A DNA stretch of 64,000 nucleotides from Hyphomicrobium album (GCF_009708035.1 NZ_WMBQ01000001.1:682001-746000), one strand, 5' to 3'; shown: positions 18,075-26,522, numbered from the stretch's first letter. Made by a program: numbers and translations. Notes: generated from the sequence alone by a model not told the origin.

Positions 18075-19100
18075 ATGCCCGCCATCGAGCTGAAGCTTCT
18101 CATGCAGAAGGTGGCGACCGGCGCCTCACTCACCGAGGACGAGATCGCCGACGCCTTCGAGACGATGATGTCGGGCGTCGCCTCGCCCGTGCAGATGGCG
18201 GCGTTCCTGATGGCGCTGCGCGTGCGCGGCGAGACGATCCCCGAGATCACCGGTGCATCGCGCCTGATGCGGGCGCGCATGCTGCCCGTCGAGGCGCCGC
18301 CCGACGCGGTCGACATCGTCGGCACCGGCGGCGACGGCCACAACACCTTCAACGTCTCGACCTGCGCCGCGATCGTCGCGGCGGGCGCCGGCGTACCGAT
18401 TGCCAAGCACGGCAATCGCGCCGTCTCCTCGCTGTCGGGCGCCTCCGACGTGCTGGCGGCGCTCGGCGTCAAGATCGACCTGCCGCCCGTCGCCATCACC
18501 CGCTCGATTGCCAAGTCGGGCGTGGGCTTCATGTGGGCGCCGATGCATCACCCGGCGATGAAGGCGTGGGCACCGGCGCGCGCCGAGCTCGGCGTCCGCA
18601 CCATCCTCAATCTGCTTGGGCCCCTCGCCAACCCGGCGGGCGTGAAGCGGCAGGTCGTTGGCGTGTTCAACGCGGCCTGGACCGAGCCGATCGCCGAGGT
18701 CTTGAGCAATCTCGGCTCGGTGCATGCCTGGGTCGTGCACGGCTCCGACGGCCTCGACGAGATCACCACCACCGGCCCGACGCGCGTCACCGAATTGAAG
18801 GACGGCAAGATCCGCACCTTCGAGGTGCGTCCGTCGGACGCCGGGCTGCCAACGGCGTCGCTGGAGGATCTGAAGGGCGGCGACGCCACCGTCAACGCGG
18901 CAGCCATTCGCGAGCTGCTTGGCGGCGAGCAAGGCGCCTTCCGCGACATCGTCGTGCTCAATGCCGGCGCGGCGCTGCTCGTCGGCGGCAAGGCCGCAAA
19001 TCTGCGCGAAGGTGCCGAGCGTGCCGCTCGCGCCATCGACGACGGCTCCGCGGCGCGGGCGCTCGACCAGCTCGTCGCCGCCAGCAACGAAGCGGCGTGA
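18075..19100 (+). CDS. trpD: Anthranilate phosphoribosyltransferase
   Basis: A 341-residue enzyme that joins anthranilate to phosphoribosyl pyrophosphate, the second step of tryptophan synthesis. The PRPP-binding motif [23 protein letters not shown] and the LGPLANPAG segment are all visible. ATG 18075 has AAAGG upstream and lies 20 bp after trpG. The last codons ([10 protein letters not shown] then stop) are found again in degenerate form at 22176-22208. In Hyphomicrobiales trpC normally follows within a few bases; here it is 8.5 kb away, beyond an accessory block. Confidence 0.97.
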   Translation: MPAIELKLLMQKVATGASLTEDEIADAFETMMSGVASPVQMAAFLMALRVRGETIPEITGASRLMRARMLPVEAPPDAVDIVGTGGDGHNTFNVSTCAAIVAAGAGVPIAKHGNRAVSSLSGASDVLAALGVKIDLPPVAITRSIAKSGVGFMWAPMHHPAMKAWAPARAELGVRTILNLLGPLANPAGVKRQVVGVFNAAWTEPIAEVLSNLGSVHAWVVHGSDGLDEITTTGPTRVTELKDGKIRTFEVRPSDAGLPTASLEDLKGGDATVNAAAIRELLGGEQGAFRDIVVLNAGAALLVGGKAANLREGAERAARAIDDGSAARALDQLVAASNEAA

Positions 19101-19117
19101 GCAAGAGCCGAAGCCAG

Positions 19118-19972
19118 TCACACCGGTTCCCGGCGCGGCGTTCTGTCCGTGATGTTAGCGAGGTCCTGCGTCTCGGCCGAAGTCAGCAGCTCGGACGTGA
19201 GCCAGCCCTGAAGATATCCTGCGGCACGTGCCGCAGCGCCCTCGGGCGCATCGAACGCCGCCAGCAGTTCGCATAGAACGTCGAAGCGAGCGCCGCGGCA
19301 CGCTTCGGTCCACATCATCGCCTCTTCGTATGGCATGACCCGAACCATTGGCACTAAGCCTTGTCTCCAGATGATGACACTCTCCGGGTCGGCGAGAGGT
19401 GCCGCTTGCGAGGGCGCGTTCCCATCCTTGAGAGACTTCCAGATCGCGAATGCGTTGGTGACGTTACGAAGCAGGGCCGCAGAGGGGTGGGGCCTGAAGA
19501 TCATCCGTCCCCAGAGTTCACTTGGAACACGTGCAAGGTCGGCGAGGCCGAGCACTGGCGCATCACTGCTATCGAAGGCATCCGCCACGGCCTTCTCGAT
19601 GTGTGCCAGCTCGGCAAGCTTGGAGGCAGCCTCATGCCGAGCCAAGAATTCTGGGAACTCCCCGCCGAACCAGCGCGCATTTGGCGTGCGTGAGGGATGA
19701 GCTGCAATAAAGGCGCGCGCTAGATCGGCAAAGTAATCGTCGCCGATGTACTCCCGCAGGAAGGGGTAGTCGTGCCTTAGAACGTCTACGAGCCGACCCG
19801 TGTAGGCATTGCGGTAGACGCCGAACAGTGTGCTGCGTGTGGTCCGCGAGTTGTCCAGCAGCAAGTCGAGGATGGCATCGTCGCGGCATAGAATGGCCGA
19901 CTGCAGAGATTCCTGAATCTCGCGCAGCGTCGGGGCCGGTCTAACCGGCGTACTAGGCGCCTTTCGCTTCAC
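19118..19972 (-). CDS. bufC: BufC/HvfC-type peptide-modification partner protein (DUF2063)
   Basis: A 284-residue protein with an N-terminal DUF2063 domain: LREIQESLQSAIL, then STLFGVYRNAYTGRLVDVLRHDYPFLREYIG (split here by family residues about 51-81) and ARAFIAAHPS. A helical C-terminal domain follows. In characterised MNIO systems (MbnC, HvfC/BufC) this partner presents the precursor leader peptide to the oxidase. The GTG start at 19972 overlaps the bufB stop codon (GTGA), so the two are translationally coupled. It is convergent with trpD. The gene symbol follows the bufferin nomenclature and is inferred from family and context. Confidence 0.85.
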   Translation of the reverse strand: MKRKAPSTPVRPAPTLREIQESLQSAILCRDDAILDLLLDNSRTTRSTLFGVYRNAYTGRLVDVLRHDYPFLREYIGDDYFADLARAFIAAHPSRTPNARWFGGEFPEFLARHEAASKLAELAHIEKAVADAFDSSDAPVLGLADLARVPSELWGRMIFRPHPSAALLRNVTNAFAIWKSLKDGNAPSQAAPLADPESVIIWRQGLVPMVRVMPYEEAMMWTEACRGARFDVLCELLAAFDAPEGAAARAAGYLQGWLTSELLTSAETQDLANITDRTPRREPV

Positions 19973-20868
19973 AACGACGACTTGCTCTTCAACTCGGGAA
20001 GCATCTCCTCGGCGATTGATCGTGCGACGCCCAATTCGGCCACCAGCTCGGCCAGCGGTGGGATGTTGTCGTCGCGCTCAATTATCGTCGACACGGGACC
20101 GAACCGCCTGACGGCGGCGCGATACAGATCCCACACGGGCTCGGGAACGAGCGCGTCATGCGTGTCGATAATGTGGGTCATGTTGTCCTCGTGGCCCGCG
20201 AGGTGAAATTGAACGACCCGATCGGCTGGGATGCCTTCGATGAAAGCATGCGCGTTGTAATCGTGATTGAAGGCACTGACGAATACGTTGTTGACGTCGA
20301 AGACGAGCCAGCAGCCCGTGCGCTTCGTCAACTCCGAGATGAACTCCCACTCCGGCATTTCCGAATGCGCAAATTGCACGTAGGTCGAGACGTTCTCGAG
20401 CGCGAGAGGGCGCTTGAGATAGTCTTGCACGTGCTGCACGCGCGCCACGATATGATCGAGCGCTTCTCGCGTGTAGGGCATCGGCAGTAGGTCATGGAGG
20501 TTAACCCCATGCACGCCGGTCCAGCACAGATGGTCGGAAACGAACGTCGGCTGGACGCGGTCGGCGAGCGCCTTGAGGTCGGCGAGGTACTCCGTATTGA
20601 ACGGCGTCGTCGAGGCGATGGACAGCGAAACACCATGCAAGACGATTGGATAGCGTGCGCGAATCCTGTCGAGGATGCGCAGCGGCTGTCCGCCAGGCAC
20701 CATGTAGTTTTCCGATATGGCCTCGAACCAATCGACGGCTGGGTCACCATCGAGGATCTCTGAATAGTGTTGCGCGCGCAGGCCGAGACCAAATCCCAGA
20801 TAGGGTGGCCGGTCGTGCAGCGGCGCCACTGTCCGTGTGTGTGCAGCGGAGGCGGTCGCTCTCGGCAT
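19969..20868 (-). CDS. bufB: BufB/HvfB-type MNIO enzyme (DUF692)
   Basis: A 299-residue multinuclear non-heme iron oxidative (MNIO, DUF692) enzyme of TIM-barrel fold. Family members use an iron cluster to oxidise cysteines of a ribosomally made peptide into groups such as oxazolone-thioamide or thiooxazole. Conserved metal-ligand regions are visible: VLHGVSLS, SDHLCWTG, LENVSTY, FDVNNVFVSAFNHDYN, QFHLAGHE, IDTHDALV and IERDDNIP. The ATG at 20868 has AAGGAAC upstream. It lies downstream of the BufA2-like precursor, with a hairpin in between, and is coupled to bufC. The substrate is most probably that precursor. Confidence 0.9.
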   Translation of the reverse strand: MPRATASAAHTRTVAPLHDRPPYLGFGLGLRAQHYSEILDGDPAVDWFEAISENYMVPGGQPLRILDRIRARYPIVLHGVSLSIASTTPFNTEYLADLKALADRVQPTFVSDHLCWTGVHGVNLHDLLPMPYTREALDHIVARVQHVQDYLKRPLALENVSTYVQFAHSEMPEWEFISELTKRTGCWLVFDVNNVFVSAFNHDYNAHAFIEGIPADRVVQFHLAGHEDNMTHIIDTHDALVPEPVWDLYRAAVRRFGPVSTIIERDDNIPPLAELVAELGVARSIAEEMLPELKSKSSL

Positions 20869-20959
20869 GGTCTGTTCCTTATAGCGTAGGCGCGAAAGCT
20901 AGTGACGACAAAGCCCGGCGCAGCTGGGTAGCTGGCCGTTCGACGAGATGATCAGAAGA

Positions 20960-20985
20960 AGAGCGACCTCTGGCGAGGTCGCTCT
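20960..20985 (-). terminator. Hairpin between the bufferin precursor and its modification enzymes
   Basis: An 11-bp perfect stem with a 4-base loop (arms 20960-20970 and 20975-20985) begins 15 bases after the precursor stop codon. On the minus strand it is followed by TTCTTCT. This looks like a partial intrinsic terminator that would give more precursor mRNA than enzyme mRNA. Confidence 0.65.
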
Positions 20986-20999
20986 CCTTCACTTGAAGA

Positions 21000-21266
21000 C
21001 TACTTCGGCATCTCGAACTTGGCGCCTTCGACCTTCGCACATTCCTCCTTCGTGGCTTCCGTGAAGCCCTTGCCCTTACATGCGTTCTGGCCCTTGCAAG
21101 CGTTGTCCGCCGTTTTGCAGGCGCTGTGGCCCTTGCATGCGTTGGCGCCCATGCAATGACCCTTGGCTTCGTCAGCGGCGTTGGCTGCCGGCGCGACGGC
21201 GCCGGCAAGAAGCATGGCGGCAGCAATGGCAGCGAGTGAGGCGCCCGATGTGACAGAGACCTTCAT
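21000..21266 (-). CDS. bufA2: BufA2-family bufferin-type metallophore precursor
   Basis: An 88-residue RiPP precursor. A Sec signal peptide (about 1-30, ending ANA-AD) is followed by a Cys-rich core with six Cys at 38, 44, 50, 57, 63 and 76. These are arranged as near-repeats CxGxNACKG, SACKTADNACKG and NACKGKGF, and then EECAKVEG. This pattern matches BufA2-type bufferins, secreted peptides whose cysteines are modified by the BufB MNIO enzyme and which bind copper in studied cases. AGGAG precedes the ATG. bufB and bufC follow. Copper as the ligand here is inference. Unmodified Cys-rich periplasmic protein is the less likely alternative. Confidence 0.88.
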   Translation of the reverse strand: MKVSVTSGASLAAIAAAMLLAGAVAPAANAADEAKGHCMGANACKGHSACKTADNACKGQNACKGKGFTEATKEECAKVEGAKFEMPK

Positions 21267-21310
21267 GACGTTTCTCCTGGGAATATTTCTGGCGAGGTCC
21301 GGGTGAGTAA

Positions 21311-21344
21311 GGACGCCCCCCGGATGACGATGCTCTGGGCGTCC
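21311..21344 (-). promoter_or_regulatory. Hairpin upstream of bufA2, probably in its 5' leader
   Basis: Complementary 8-base arms GGACGCCC (21311-21318) and GGGCGTCC (21337-21344) lie 45-78 bases before the bufA2 start codon. If transcribed it would form a stem in the 5' leader. No promoter could be placed securely. A metal-responsive role is only a possibility. Confidence 0.35.
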
Positions 21345-21576
21345 CTAGGGCAAGTACGGGCGAGACGCGTTTGAAGTTTCAGCGAGGGCCGCTGCTTTCT
21401 TTCTTGGCGTGACCTGTCCGTGTGTTGGGCGGCTCGCCCAGCGCCGGCCCCGGCCGCATTCCCCTCCAACCGGCGCAACTGATCGTCTATCCGCTGTAAC
21501 GGCGTATAAGGCCGCGTCGTACATCGGTCGAGACTGGCACGCGTCCCACGCGATCGCTGAGCAGGATGGAGCAGAC

Positions 21577-22101
21577 ATGACCCCGTCGCACTCGACCGCT
21601 ACACTCACCAAGTCGGGTGTGTTGGCTTGGATTGTCGATTGGTTGATCGACATGCCAGCGCGGCAATCTGCGATATTTTCGTGGTTGCCGCCGTTGTTCG
21701 CACGAACCGTTGTCGGCTGGGTCTTCATGTGGTCCGGCTGGACCAAACTGAACAACCTCTACCCCAGTCAGGACTTCCCCGGCATGATTGCCAACTTTGC
21801 CGAGTGGGGAATTCCTTACCCTGGCGTCCTGGCGCCGTTTGTGTCCGGCGTCGAATTCTTTGGCGGAATTCTGTTGTTGCTTGGTCTGTTCACGCGCCTC
21901 GCCGCGACGCCGCTCGTGATAGTGATGGTCGTCGCGATCATCAGCGCCAAGTGGGACCAGATTGACAGCCTCGAGACCTTACTTGGCTTTGAGGAGGTGG
22001 CTTATATGGCGCTGTTCGGATGGCTTGCCGTAATGGGGCCGGGCCCGGTTTCGCTCGACCACCTGCTGCAGCGCAAGTTCGGACGCGACGCGCAGCAGTG
22101 A
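21577..22101 (+). CDS. DoxX-family membrane protein
   Basis: A 174-residue inner-membrane protein of the DoxX family with four hydrophobic helices. Typical features are LARTVVGWVFMWSGWTKL near residue 42, the GIPYPG turn, and FVSGVEFFGGILLLLGLFTR (split by family around residues 89-108). The ATG at 21577 has GGAG ten bases upstream; the longer upstream frame overlaps the bufA2 leader. DoxX proteins are frequent neighbours of MNIO RiPP operons and other redox or thiol-handling genes. This gene is divergent from bufA2 and may share a control region with it. Its role is unknown. Confidence 0.85.
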   Translation: MTPSHSTATLTKSGVLAWIVDWLIDMPARQSAIFSWLPPLFARTVVGWVFMWSGWTKLNNLYPSQDFPGMIANFAEWGIPYPGVLAPFVSGVEFFGGILLLLGLFTRLAATPLVIVMVVAIISAKWDQIDSLETLLGFEEVAYMALFGWLAVMGPGPVSLDHLLQRKFGRDAQQ

Positions 22102-22163
22102 CTGACTTTCCGGCGCTGATGCCGCTTTGAGTTCCGTTGCCAACGGGTGGCGCGAGAACGCGC

Positions 22164-22208
22164 GCCCGCGCTCATCAGCTCGTCGCCGCCGCCAACGAAG
22201 CGGCCTAG
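22164..22208 (+). pseudogene. Degenerate second copy of the trpD 3' end
   Basis: Bases 22176-22205 match the last codons of trpD (19071-19097) almost exactly: CAGCTCGTCGCCGCC is identical, then after two changes CAACGAAGCGGC is identical. Read in frame it gives QLVAAANEAA and a stop, against [10 protein letters not shown] and a stop in trpD. Similarity extends weakly upstream with a one-base gap. No start or body of a gene is attached. It is most easily explained as the old trpD end displaced by insertion of the DNA between the copies. Confidence 0.7.
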
Positions 22209-22221
22209 GAGGCCGTCCCCC

Positions 22222-23763
22222 TCAGTTCAGCGGGAAGTTGGTGCCGATGCGGAGAATGTGTCCCTGCGTGTCGAACTCGGGACGGAAGGTAAAGGGCTCC
22301 GGGACACCGCCGATGAGGAACGGCGCGGTTAGGGTTTCCTGCCCTAGGTCATAGAAGAGGTATTCGGTCTTCAGCGACCACTGGCCGAACGAGATCTCGA
22401 TGCCGCCACCGGTCGTGTATCCGGCTCTCAACTGAGAGTTCGAAGCGCCGGCAAATCCGCCTCCCACAAATTGGTCGTCTGTGAGACCGAAGGCATACTC
22501 GACTCGCCCGACCGCCAGACCGCCGGTCGCATAGAGGAGGATGTTTTCGAACGTGTACCCGAGCCTTGCACGCACGGTCGAAAGGCTCTGTAGCTCCTGG
22601 TGCATGAATGTGTCACGCACGCAGCATGGGAACGGCTGTTGGAACGAGGTTGTTGTGCTGATGCTCGTGTAGGCGATGTCGGCTTCTGCGCCAACGACCA
22701 CATTGCCGAACGTCACGTTGTAGCCAATCTGGGCGCCACCGAGAAAACCCGTGTCGTTCAGGCTGAAGAAGTTGCCGGGGATCCTGAATGAGGCGTCGGT
22801 CGAACACACGGTGGGATCGGGGTTGGTGAAATCGAAGCAATTGAGGAACGGGTCTGGCTGCTGCCAAACTGCACCGGCGACCACGCCGACATACAGCCCG
22901 CCCCACGGCGCAGGTGTCGCCTCCGTGGTGGTGACGACAGGCACGACCGGTGTGGCAGACGGCTCGGAGACCTCATAGCTCGGCGACGGCGGCGCGTAGC
23001 TCTGCTGAGGCGGCGATGGTGGTGACGGCGGTGACGGCGGCGCCTCGGCCCGCTGCGCCGGGGGCTGCTTAGGCGCGCACTGATTGAGCTCGACGGCCGT
23101 GCGGGTGAACAGTGGCGTGGCATCGATGCTCGGGGGCGTGACCACGAACGGGAATGCCGTCGCAAAGTTGATGGGCCGCGCCTCGGCGGGCCAACCGATG
23201 GGGCCGTTCAGCGCGCCGGTAGGTGTTATGTGGACGACGCCGCATGGATTGCTGACGTCCGCGCACTGGTTCGCCGCGTTGCAGACCCGCACCGAGCCTT
23301 CAAGCAGCAACAGCCACGTGCCCCCGGCCCCATCGACGTAGACGTCGAAAATCGTGCCGCGCACGGTGATCGAAGCCGACGGCGTCCGCAGCTGGTAATT
23401 GCCCTTGCGCGATAGGCCGGTGATGAAGCGGAACGCGCCGGTCAGCAGGTTGACGCTGACGGTGCCGGTCGAGGGCGCCGGATCATAGACGAACTTGTCG
23501 AGCACCAGCCGCGCGCCGGGTCCCAGCGCCAGCTTGGTGTCGTCGTTGAGCTTCAACTCGCCGAGGGAGTCGGAGGACACCTCGATCGCTTCGTTCTGAT
23601 TGACGGCGTCATCGGTCTTGAGCTGGCGCTGCTGCTGGTCGATCTCGCCCGTCACTTTGTTGACGATGCGGACTGCCGAGCCGATTTTGTCGGCGGCCGA
23701 TGCCGGTACGGCCGAGAGGGCGAGCAAGACAAGAGTCGCTCCGCCGACTGCTTTGAATCGCAT
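22222..23763 (-). CDS. FecR-domain / outer-membrane beta-barrel fusion protein
   Basis: A 513-residue exported protein. A signal peptide ends near residue 23 (ASA-AD). Residues about 28-165 form a FecR-like domain, including TGAFRFITG, LRTPSASITVRGTIFDVYV and LLLLEGSVRV. A Pro/Ser-rich linker (about 230-285, with repeated PPSPPSPP) leads to a barrel like the rhizobial Omp25/Omp31 porin-like family: GLYVGVVAGAVW, GAQIGYNVTFGNVVVGAEADIAYTS (split at about 350-375), LGYTFENILLYATGGLAVG, and a C-terminal strand ending GTNFPLN. In iron signalling FecR is a separate inner-membrane anti-sigma factor. A fusion to a barrel is unusual, and no sigma factor gene is adjacent. Function unknown. Confidence 0.8.
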   Translation of the reverse strand: MRFKAVGGATLVLLALSAVPASAADKIGSAVRIVNKVTGEIDQQQRQLKTDDAVNQNEAIEVSSDSLGELKLNDDTKLALGPGARLVLDKFVYDPAPSTGTVSVNLLTGAFRFITGLSRKGNYQLRTPSASITVRGTIFDVYVDGAGGTWLLLLEGSVRVCNAANQCADVSNPCGVVHITPTGALNGPIGWPAEARPINFATAFPFVVTPPSIDATPLFTRTAVELNQCAPKQPPAQRAEAPPSPPSPPSPPQQSYAPPSPSYEVSEPSATPVVPVVTTTEATPAPWGGLYVGVVAGAVWQQPDPFLNCFDFTNPDPTVCSTDASFRIPGNFFSLNDTGFLGGAQIGYNVTFGNVVVGAEADIAYTSISTTTSFQQPFPCCVRDTFMHQELQSLSTVRARLGYTFENILLYATGGLAVGRVEYAFGLTDDQFVGGGFAGASNSQLRAGYTTGGGIEISFGQWSLKTEYLFYDLGQETLTAPFLIGGVPEPFTFRPEFDTQGHILRIGTNFPLN

Positions 23764-24345
23764 TCCCGCCCCGCCCGTGATTCGTGTTGAGAAACTGTGA
23801 ACGGACGAAGTTCACTGCAGCAAGACTGCGCAATCGCAACTTGCATATCGAATCAGCGGTACGAGTCTTTCGCGCCACACTGACCGGCAGTCGCACTTGC
23901 GCCCAGCATCGGCGTCATCGCTTGCGCATCGGCGCGGGAACAACACGCGGCGTCCACGACGACGGCATTGCTGCCGGTTGCGGTGGCGCCGGCACGGTCA
24001 CTGCCTGCACCGAGAGATAACGATGGCTCGCCGATACGCGCGTCGCGTGCCGGGCCACCTTGTCCGCACACATCGCCTAGACGGCGAGGCTCATGGCTTG
24101 CCGCGATTGGGATCGTCCGGCGGGTTCTCGACGGGCCGGCTCGGCTTGCCGGGCAGTTCCTGCGGCCGTGTCGGGTCGCGCGGCGGCGGATCGCCCTCGG
24201 GCGGATTCGGCGTCGGCACGTCGGGGTCGTCGGGAGGCGTGTTAGGGGTGTCTGGTTGCATGGCGAGTGGCAACGCCGCTTCGCACGCCTTCGTTCCGCC
24301 CCCACTACGACTGCGTGGGAAGCGCGCGCCGGCGGATCGCAGCCG
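23764..24345. other. Long gap with one doubtful small ORF
   Basis: About 580 bp lie between the start of the FecR-barrel gene and the end of the NYN-domain gene. A Pro-rich frame on the minus strand (24091-24261) is the only candidate gene. The remainder has frames open on several strands with biased composition and no convincing ribosome site. No tRNA or hairpin terminator was seen. Confidence 0.4.
24091..24261 (-). CDS. Small Pro/Asp-rich hypothetical protein
   Basis: A 56-residue frame starting at ATG 24261, almost one quarter proline with Asp, Asn and Glu (for example DTPNTPPDDPDVPTPNPPEG). It has no hydrophobic segment and no Cys. No good ribosome site precedes the ATG; an in-frame TTG at 24273 is the alternative. 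Such acidic Pro-rich mini-proteins are annotated in related genomes, but low complexity could be chance in GC-rich DNA. Weak call. Confidence 0.3.
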   Translation of the reverse strand: MQPDTPNTPPDDPDVPTPNPPEGDPPPRDPTRPQELPGKPSRPVENPPDDPNRGKP

Positions 24346-25167
24346 TCAGGGTGTCACGCTCTTGATGATGAACCCGCCCGACTTCTCGTCCAGCTCGAGC
24401 TTGAGATAGCCGCGCGTCTGCGCTTCCTCGAGCAGCTCGTTGAATGAGGCGAACCCGTAAAAGGACTCATTGAACCCGGGATGACGGCGCTTCAGCGTCT
24501 GCTTGATCATCGATCCCCAGAGCTTGGCCGTGTCGCCCCGCTCCGCGTCCAGCGCCTTCGTCGTCTCCAAGACGAGATCGATCCCTTCCTGCTTGCGGTC
24601 TTGCTGCGGTTTCGCCGCCTTGGCTGCCGGCACGCGCCGCGCCGGCCTACTGTCCTTGCCCGGGGCCGGCACCTCGCGGACCAAATCGTCATAGAAGATG
24701 AACTCGTCGCAATTGCTGATCAGCAGGTCGGACGTGGAGTTCTTGACGCCGACGCCGATCACGGTTTTCGCATTCTCGCGAAGCTTGCTGACCAGCGGCG
24801 AGAAATCGGAATCACCGGAGATGATGACGAACGTATCGATGTGCTCCTTGGTGTAGCAGAGGTCGAGCGCATCAACGACCATGCGTATGTCTGCCGAGTT
24901 CTTACCCGATTGGCGGACGTGCGGTATTTCGATGAGCTCGAACGCCGCCTCGTGCATGGCCTTCTTGTAGGTCTTGTAGCGCTCCCAATCGCAGTACGCC
25001 TTCTTCACCACGATGCTGCCCTTTACCAGCAGCTTCTGGACGACGAGCCGCATGTCGAAATCGGCGTATTGGCTGTCGCGCACCCCGAGGGCAATGTTCT
25101 CGAAATCGCAGAACAATGCCAGATTGCGGTCACCGTTCGCTGCCGCCGCTTCTTTTGTCGCGGGCAT
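24346..25167 (-). CDS. NYN-domain (LabA-like) putative ribonuclease with LOTUS/OST-HTH domain
   Basis: A 273-residue cytoplasmic protein. The N-terminal NYN/PIN-like nuclease domain (about 14-165) has the acidic residues expected for metal binding: ALFCDFENIALG, NSADIRMVVDALDL and VIISGDSDFSPLV. A Lys/Pro-rich linker is followed by a C-terminal OST-HTH/LOTUS domain (about 205-273, LWGSMIKQTLKRRHPGFNES), a fold linked to RNA binding. The ATG at 25167 has AAGAGGT upstream. The family is thought to cleave RNA, but substrates in bacteria are mostly unknown. It stands alone in the accessory block between trpD and trpC. Confidence 0.85.
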   Translation of the reverse strand: MPATKEAAAANGDRNLALFCDFENIALGVRDSQYADFDMRLVVQKLLVKGSIVVKKAYCDWERYKTYKKAMHEAAFELIEIPHVRQSGKNSADIRMVVDALDLCYTKEHIDTFVIISGDSDFSPLVSKLRENAKTVIGVGVKNSTSDLLISNCDEFIFYDDLVREVPAPGKDSRPARRVPAAKAAKPQQDRKQEGIDLVLETTKALDAERGDTAKLWGSMIKQTLKRRHPGFNESFYGFASFNELLEEAQTRGYLKLELDEKSGGFIIKSVTP

Positions 25168-25210
25168 AGTTCTACCTCTTATCAAAGCCGGCGGCGCCAC
25201 CAGGCGCACC

Positions 25211-26410
25211 CTACCGCGACGCGACCTCGTCGAAGGCGGCGGCAAGATCCTTGGCGCCCGACAGCTTCGATTCCTGCACCATCTTGGCGTCGGTCGCGGC
25301 AATCAGCTTGGCGACGGTGTTGTTGCGCGCCGCCACCGGATTGCGCTCGTAGCCGCCGCGCTGAAAGAAGTTCGAGGTCGGCACCTTCTCGCGCAACGCC
25401 GCCGACATGACCAGCATGTCATAGCCGTTGCCGTCGCCCGTCAGGTTCATCATCTCCAGCTCGGCGGCGGTGAGCGGCTTGTCGTAGCCCTTGCGCTTGG
25501 CGAACACGACCGAGGTCGTCAGCTTGCGCGTCTGCAAGTACGGCCCAATGTCGACGTCGAGATTGAGCGCGTGCACGCCGATGCCCTTGGGAGTCAGGGC
25601 GAGCCGCCCGTGCGCGCTCCAGTCGTTCGGCACGGTGCGCGCGAACGCGATCATCTTCTTCAGCTTGGCGATCTTGTCCTCGAGCTGCTGCTTGCGCGCG
25701 CCCTCCGCCGCCTCGGCCTTGGCGTTCAGCGCGGCGAGAAACTCGCCGCCCGCCTCGGCCAACAGACCCACCGTGTTGGTCGTCAGCAACTGGTTGTAGC
25801 CCAGCGCCGTCGAGATCACCTTGGCCTTCGGGTCGTACTCGCGGCCGGCCTGGATATCGTAGTTGCCGTCTCCGCCGGATTCGAAGCCGTAGATCTTCAC
25901 CGCCGCTTGCTTGGTGAGGCCGTTGGCGGCCGCGACCCTGGCGTAGGCGCGCTTGTAGGTTCCCTCGTCCGCCGGCGCCTCGGGTATGAAGTCGAACTCG
26001 GCCTTGGCGTTGGCGAGGAAGTCGGTGACGTCCGGAACCTCACCCTTGGACTTCGGTGCGAGCGGGTTGTCGGGCTTCGGCGGCCCTTTGTAAGGGGGCG
26101 GCTGCGTCATCACGTAGTCGGCCGTCGTCAGCTTGATCGCGTTCGCCATCTTGGTGCGGCGGCGCGAGCGCTTGTCGGTGACCGCGGACCAATAGGGCCC
26201 CGCGATCTTCTCGTACGCCTCCCACGCCTTGTTGTAGGCCGCCAGCTTCTTGCGGTATTCGGCCATCACCGCCTTCATCGGCCCGGTCTCGCCGTTGGTG
26301 GCGCCGGCCGCGTCAACGGCAACGGCGGCGCACGGCGCCAGCAGCAGGCAGGCGCAGGTCGCCGCGGCGATGCCGGCGGCGCGATAAGCCGTGCTGGAAG
26401 AAGGGCGCAT
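25211..26410 (-). CDS. Secreted protein with a lysozyme-like (transglycosylase-like) motif
   Basis: A 399-residue exported protein; ATG 26410 has GGAGG upstream and opens a signal peptide (about 1-32). After a helical N-terminal region there is KIYGFESGGDGNYDIQAG (172-189) and TALGYNQLL (201-209). This resembles the ES.G.......S..G..Q arrangement around the catalytic glutamate of lytic transglycosylases, with Glu177 as the candidate. The rest does not look like a standard SLT domain. It may act on peptidoglycan in the periplasm, but this rests on a short motif. It is divergent from the membrane-protein gene starting at 26523. Confidence 0.6.
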   Translation of the reverse strand: MRPSSSTAYRAAGIAAATCACLLLAPCAAVAVDAAGATNGETGPMKAVMAEYRKKLAAYNKAWEAYEKIAGPYWSAVTDKRSRRRTKMANAIKLTTADYVMTQPPPYKGPPKPDNPLAPKSKGEVPDVTDFLANAKAEFDFIPEAPADEGTYKRAYARVAAANGLTKQAAVKIYGFESGGDGNYDIQAGREYDPKAKVISTALGYNQLLTTNTVGLLAEAGGEFLAALNAKAEAAEGARKQQLEDKIAKLKKMIAFARTVPNDWSAHGRLALTPKGIGVHALNLDVDIGPYLQTRKLTTSVVFAKRKGYDKPLTAAELEMMNLTGDGNGYDMLVMSAALREKVPTSNFFQRGGYERNPVAARNNTVAKLIAATDAKMVQESKLSGAKDLAAAFDEVASR

Positions 26411-26522
26411 CGAGCCTCCGAGTGACGGGCTTGGGACGCCGGCGTTGCGGCGTTGATTCGCTTTATCGGCTTTCATTGGGGCAAAGGCAGGGTAAGAGAC
26501 GGGCAAAGGTTGCACACTTGGG

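Noticed and set aside
21263-21478. 71-residue minus-strand frame upstream of bufA2
   Set aside because: It overlaps the bufA2 start and leader, has Arg-rich random composition and no ribosome site.
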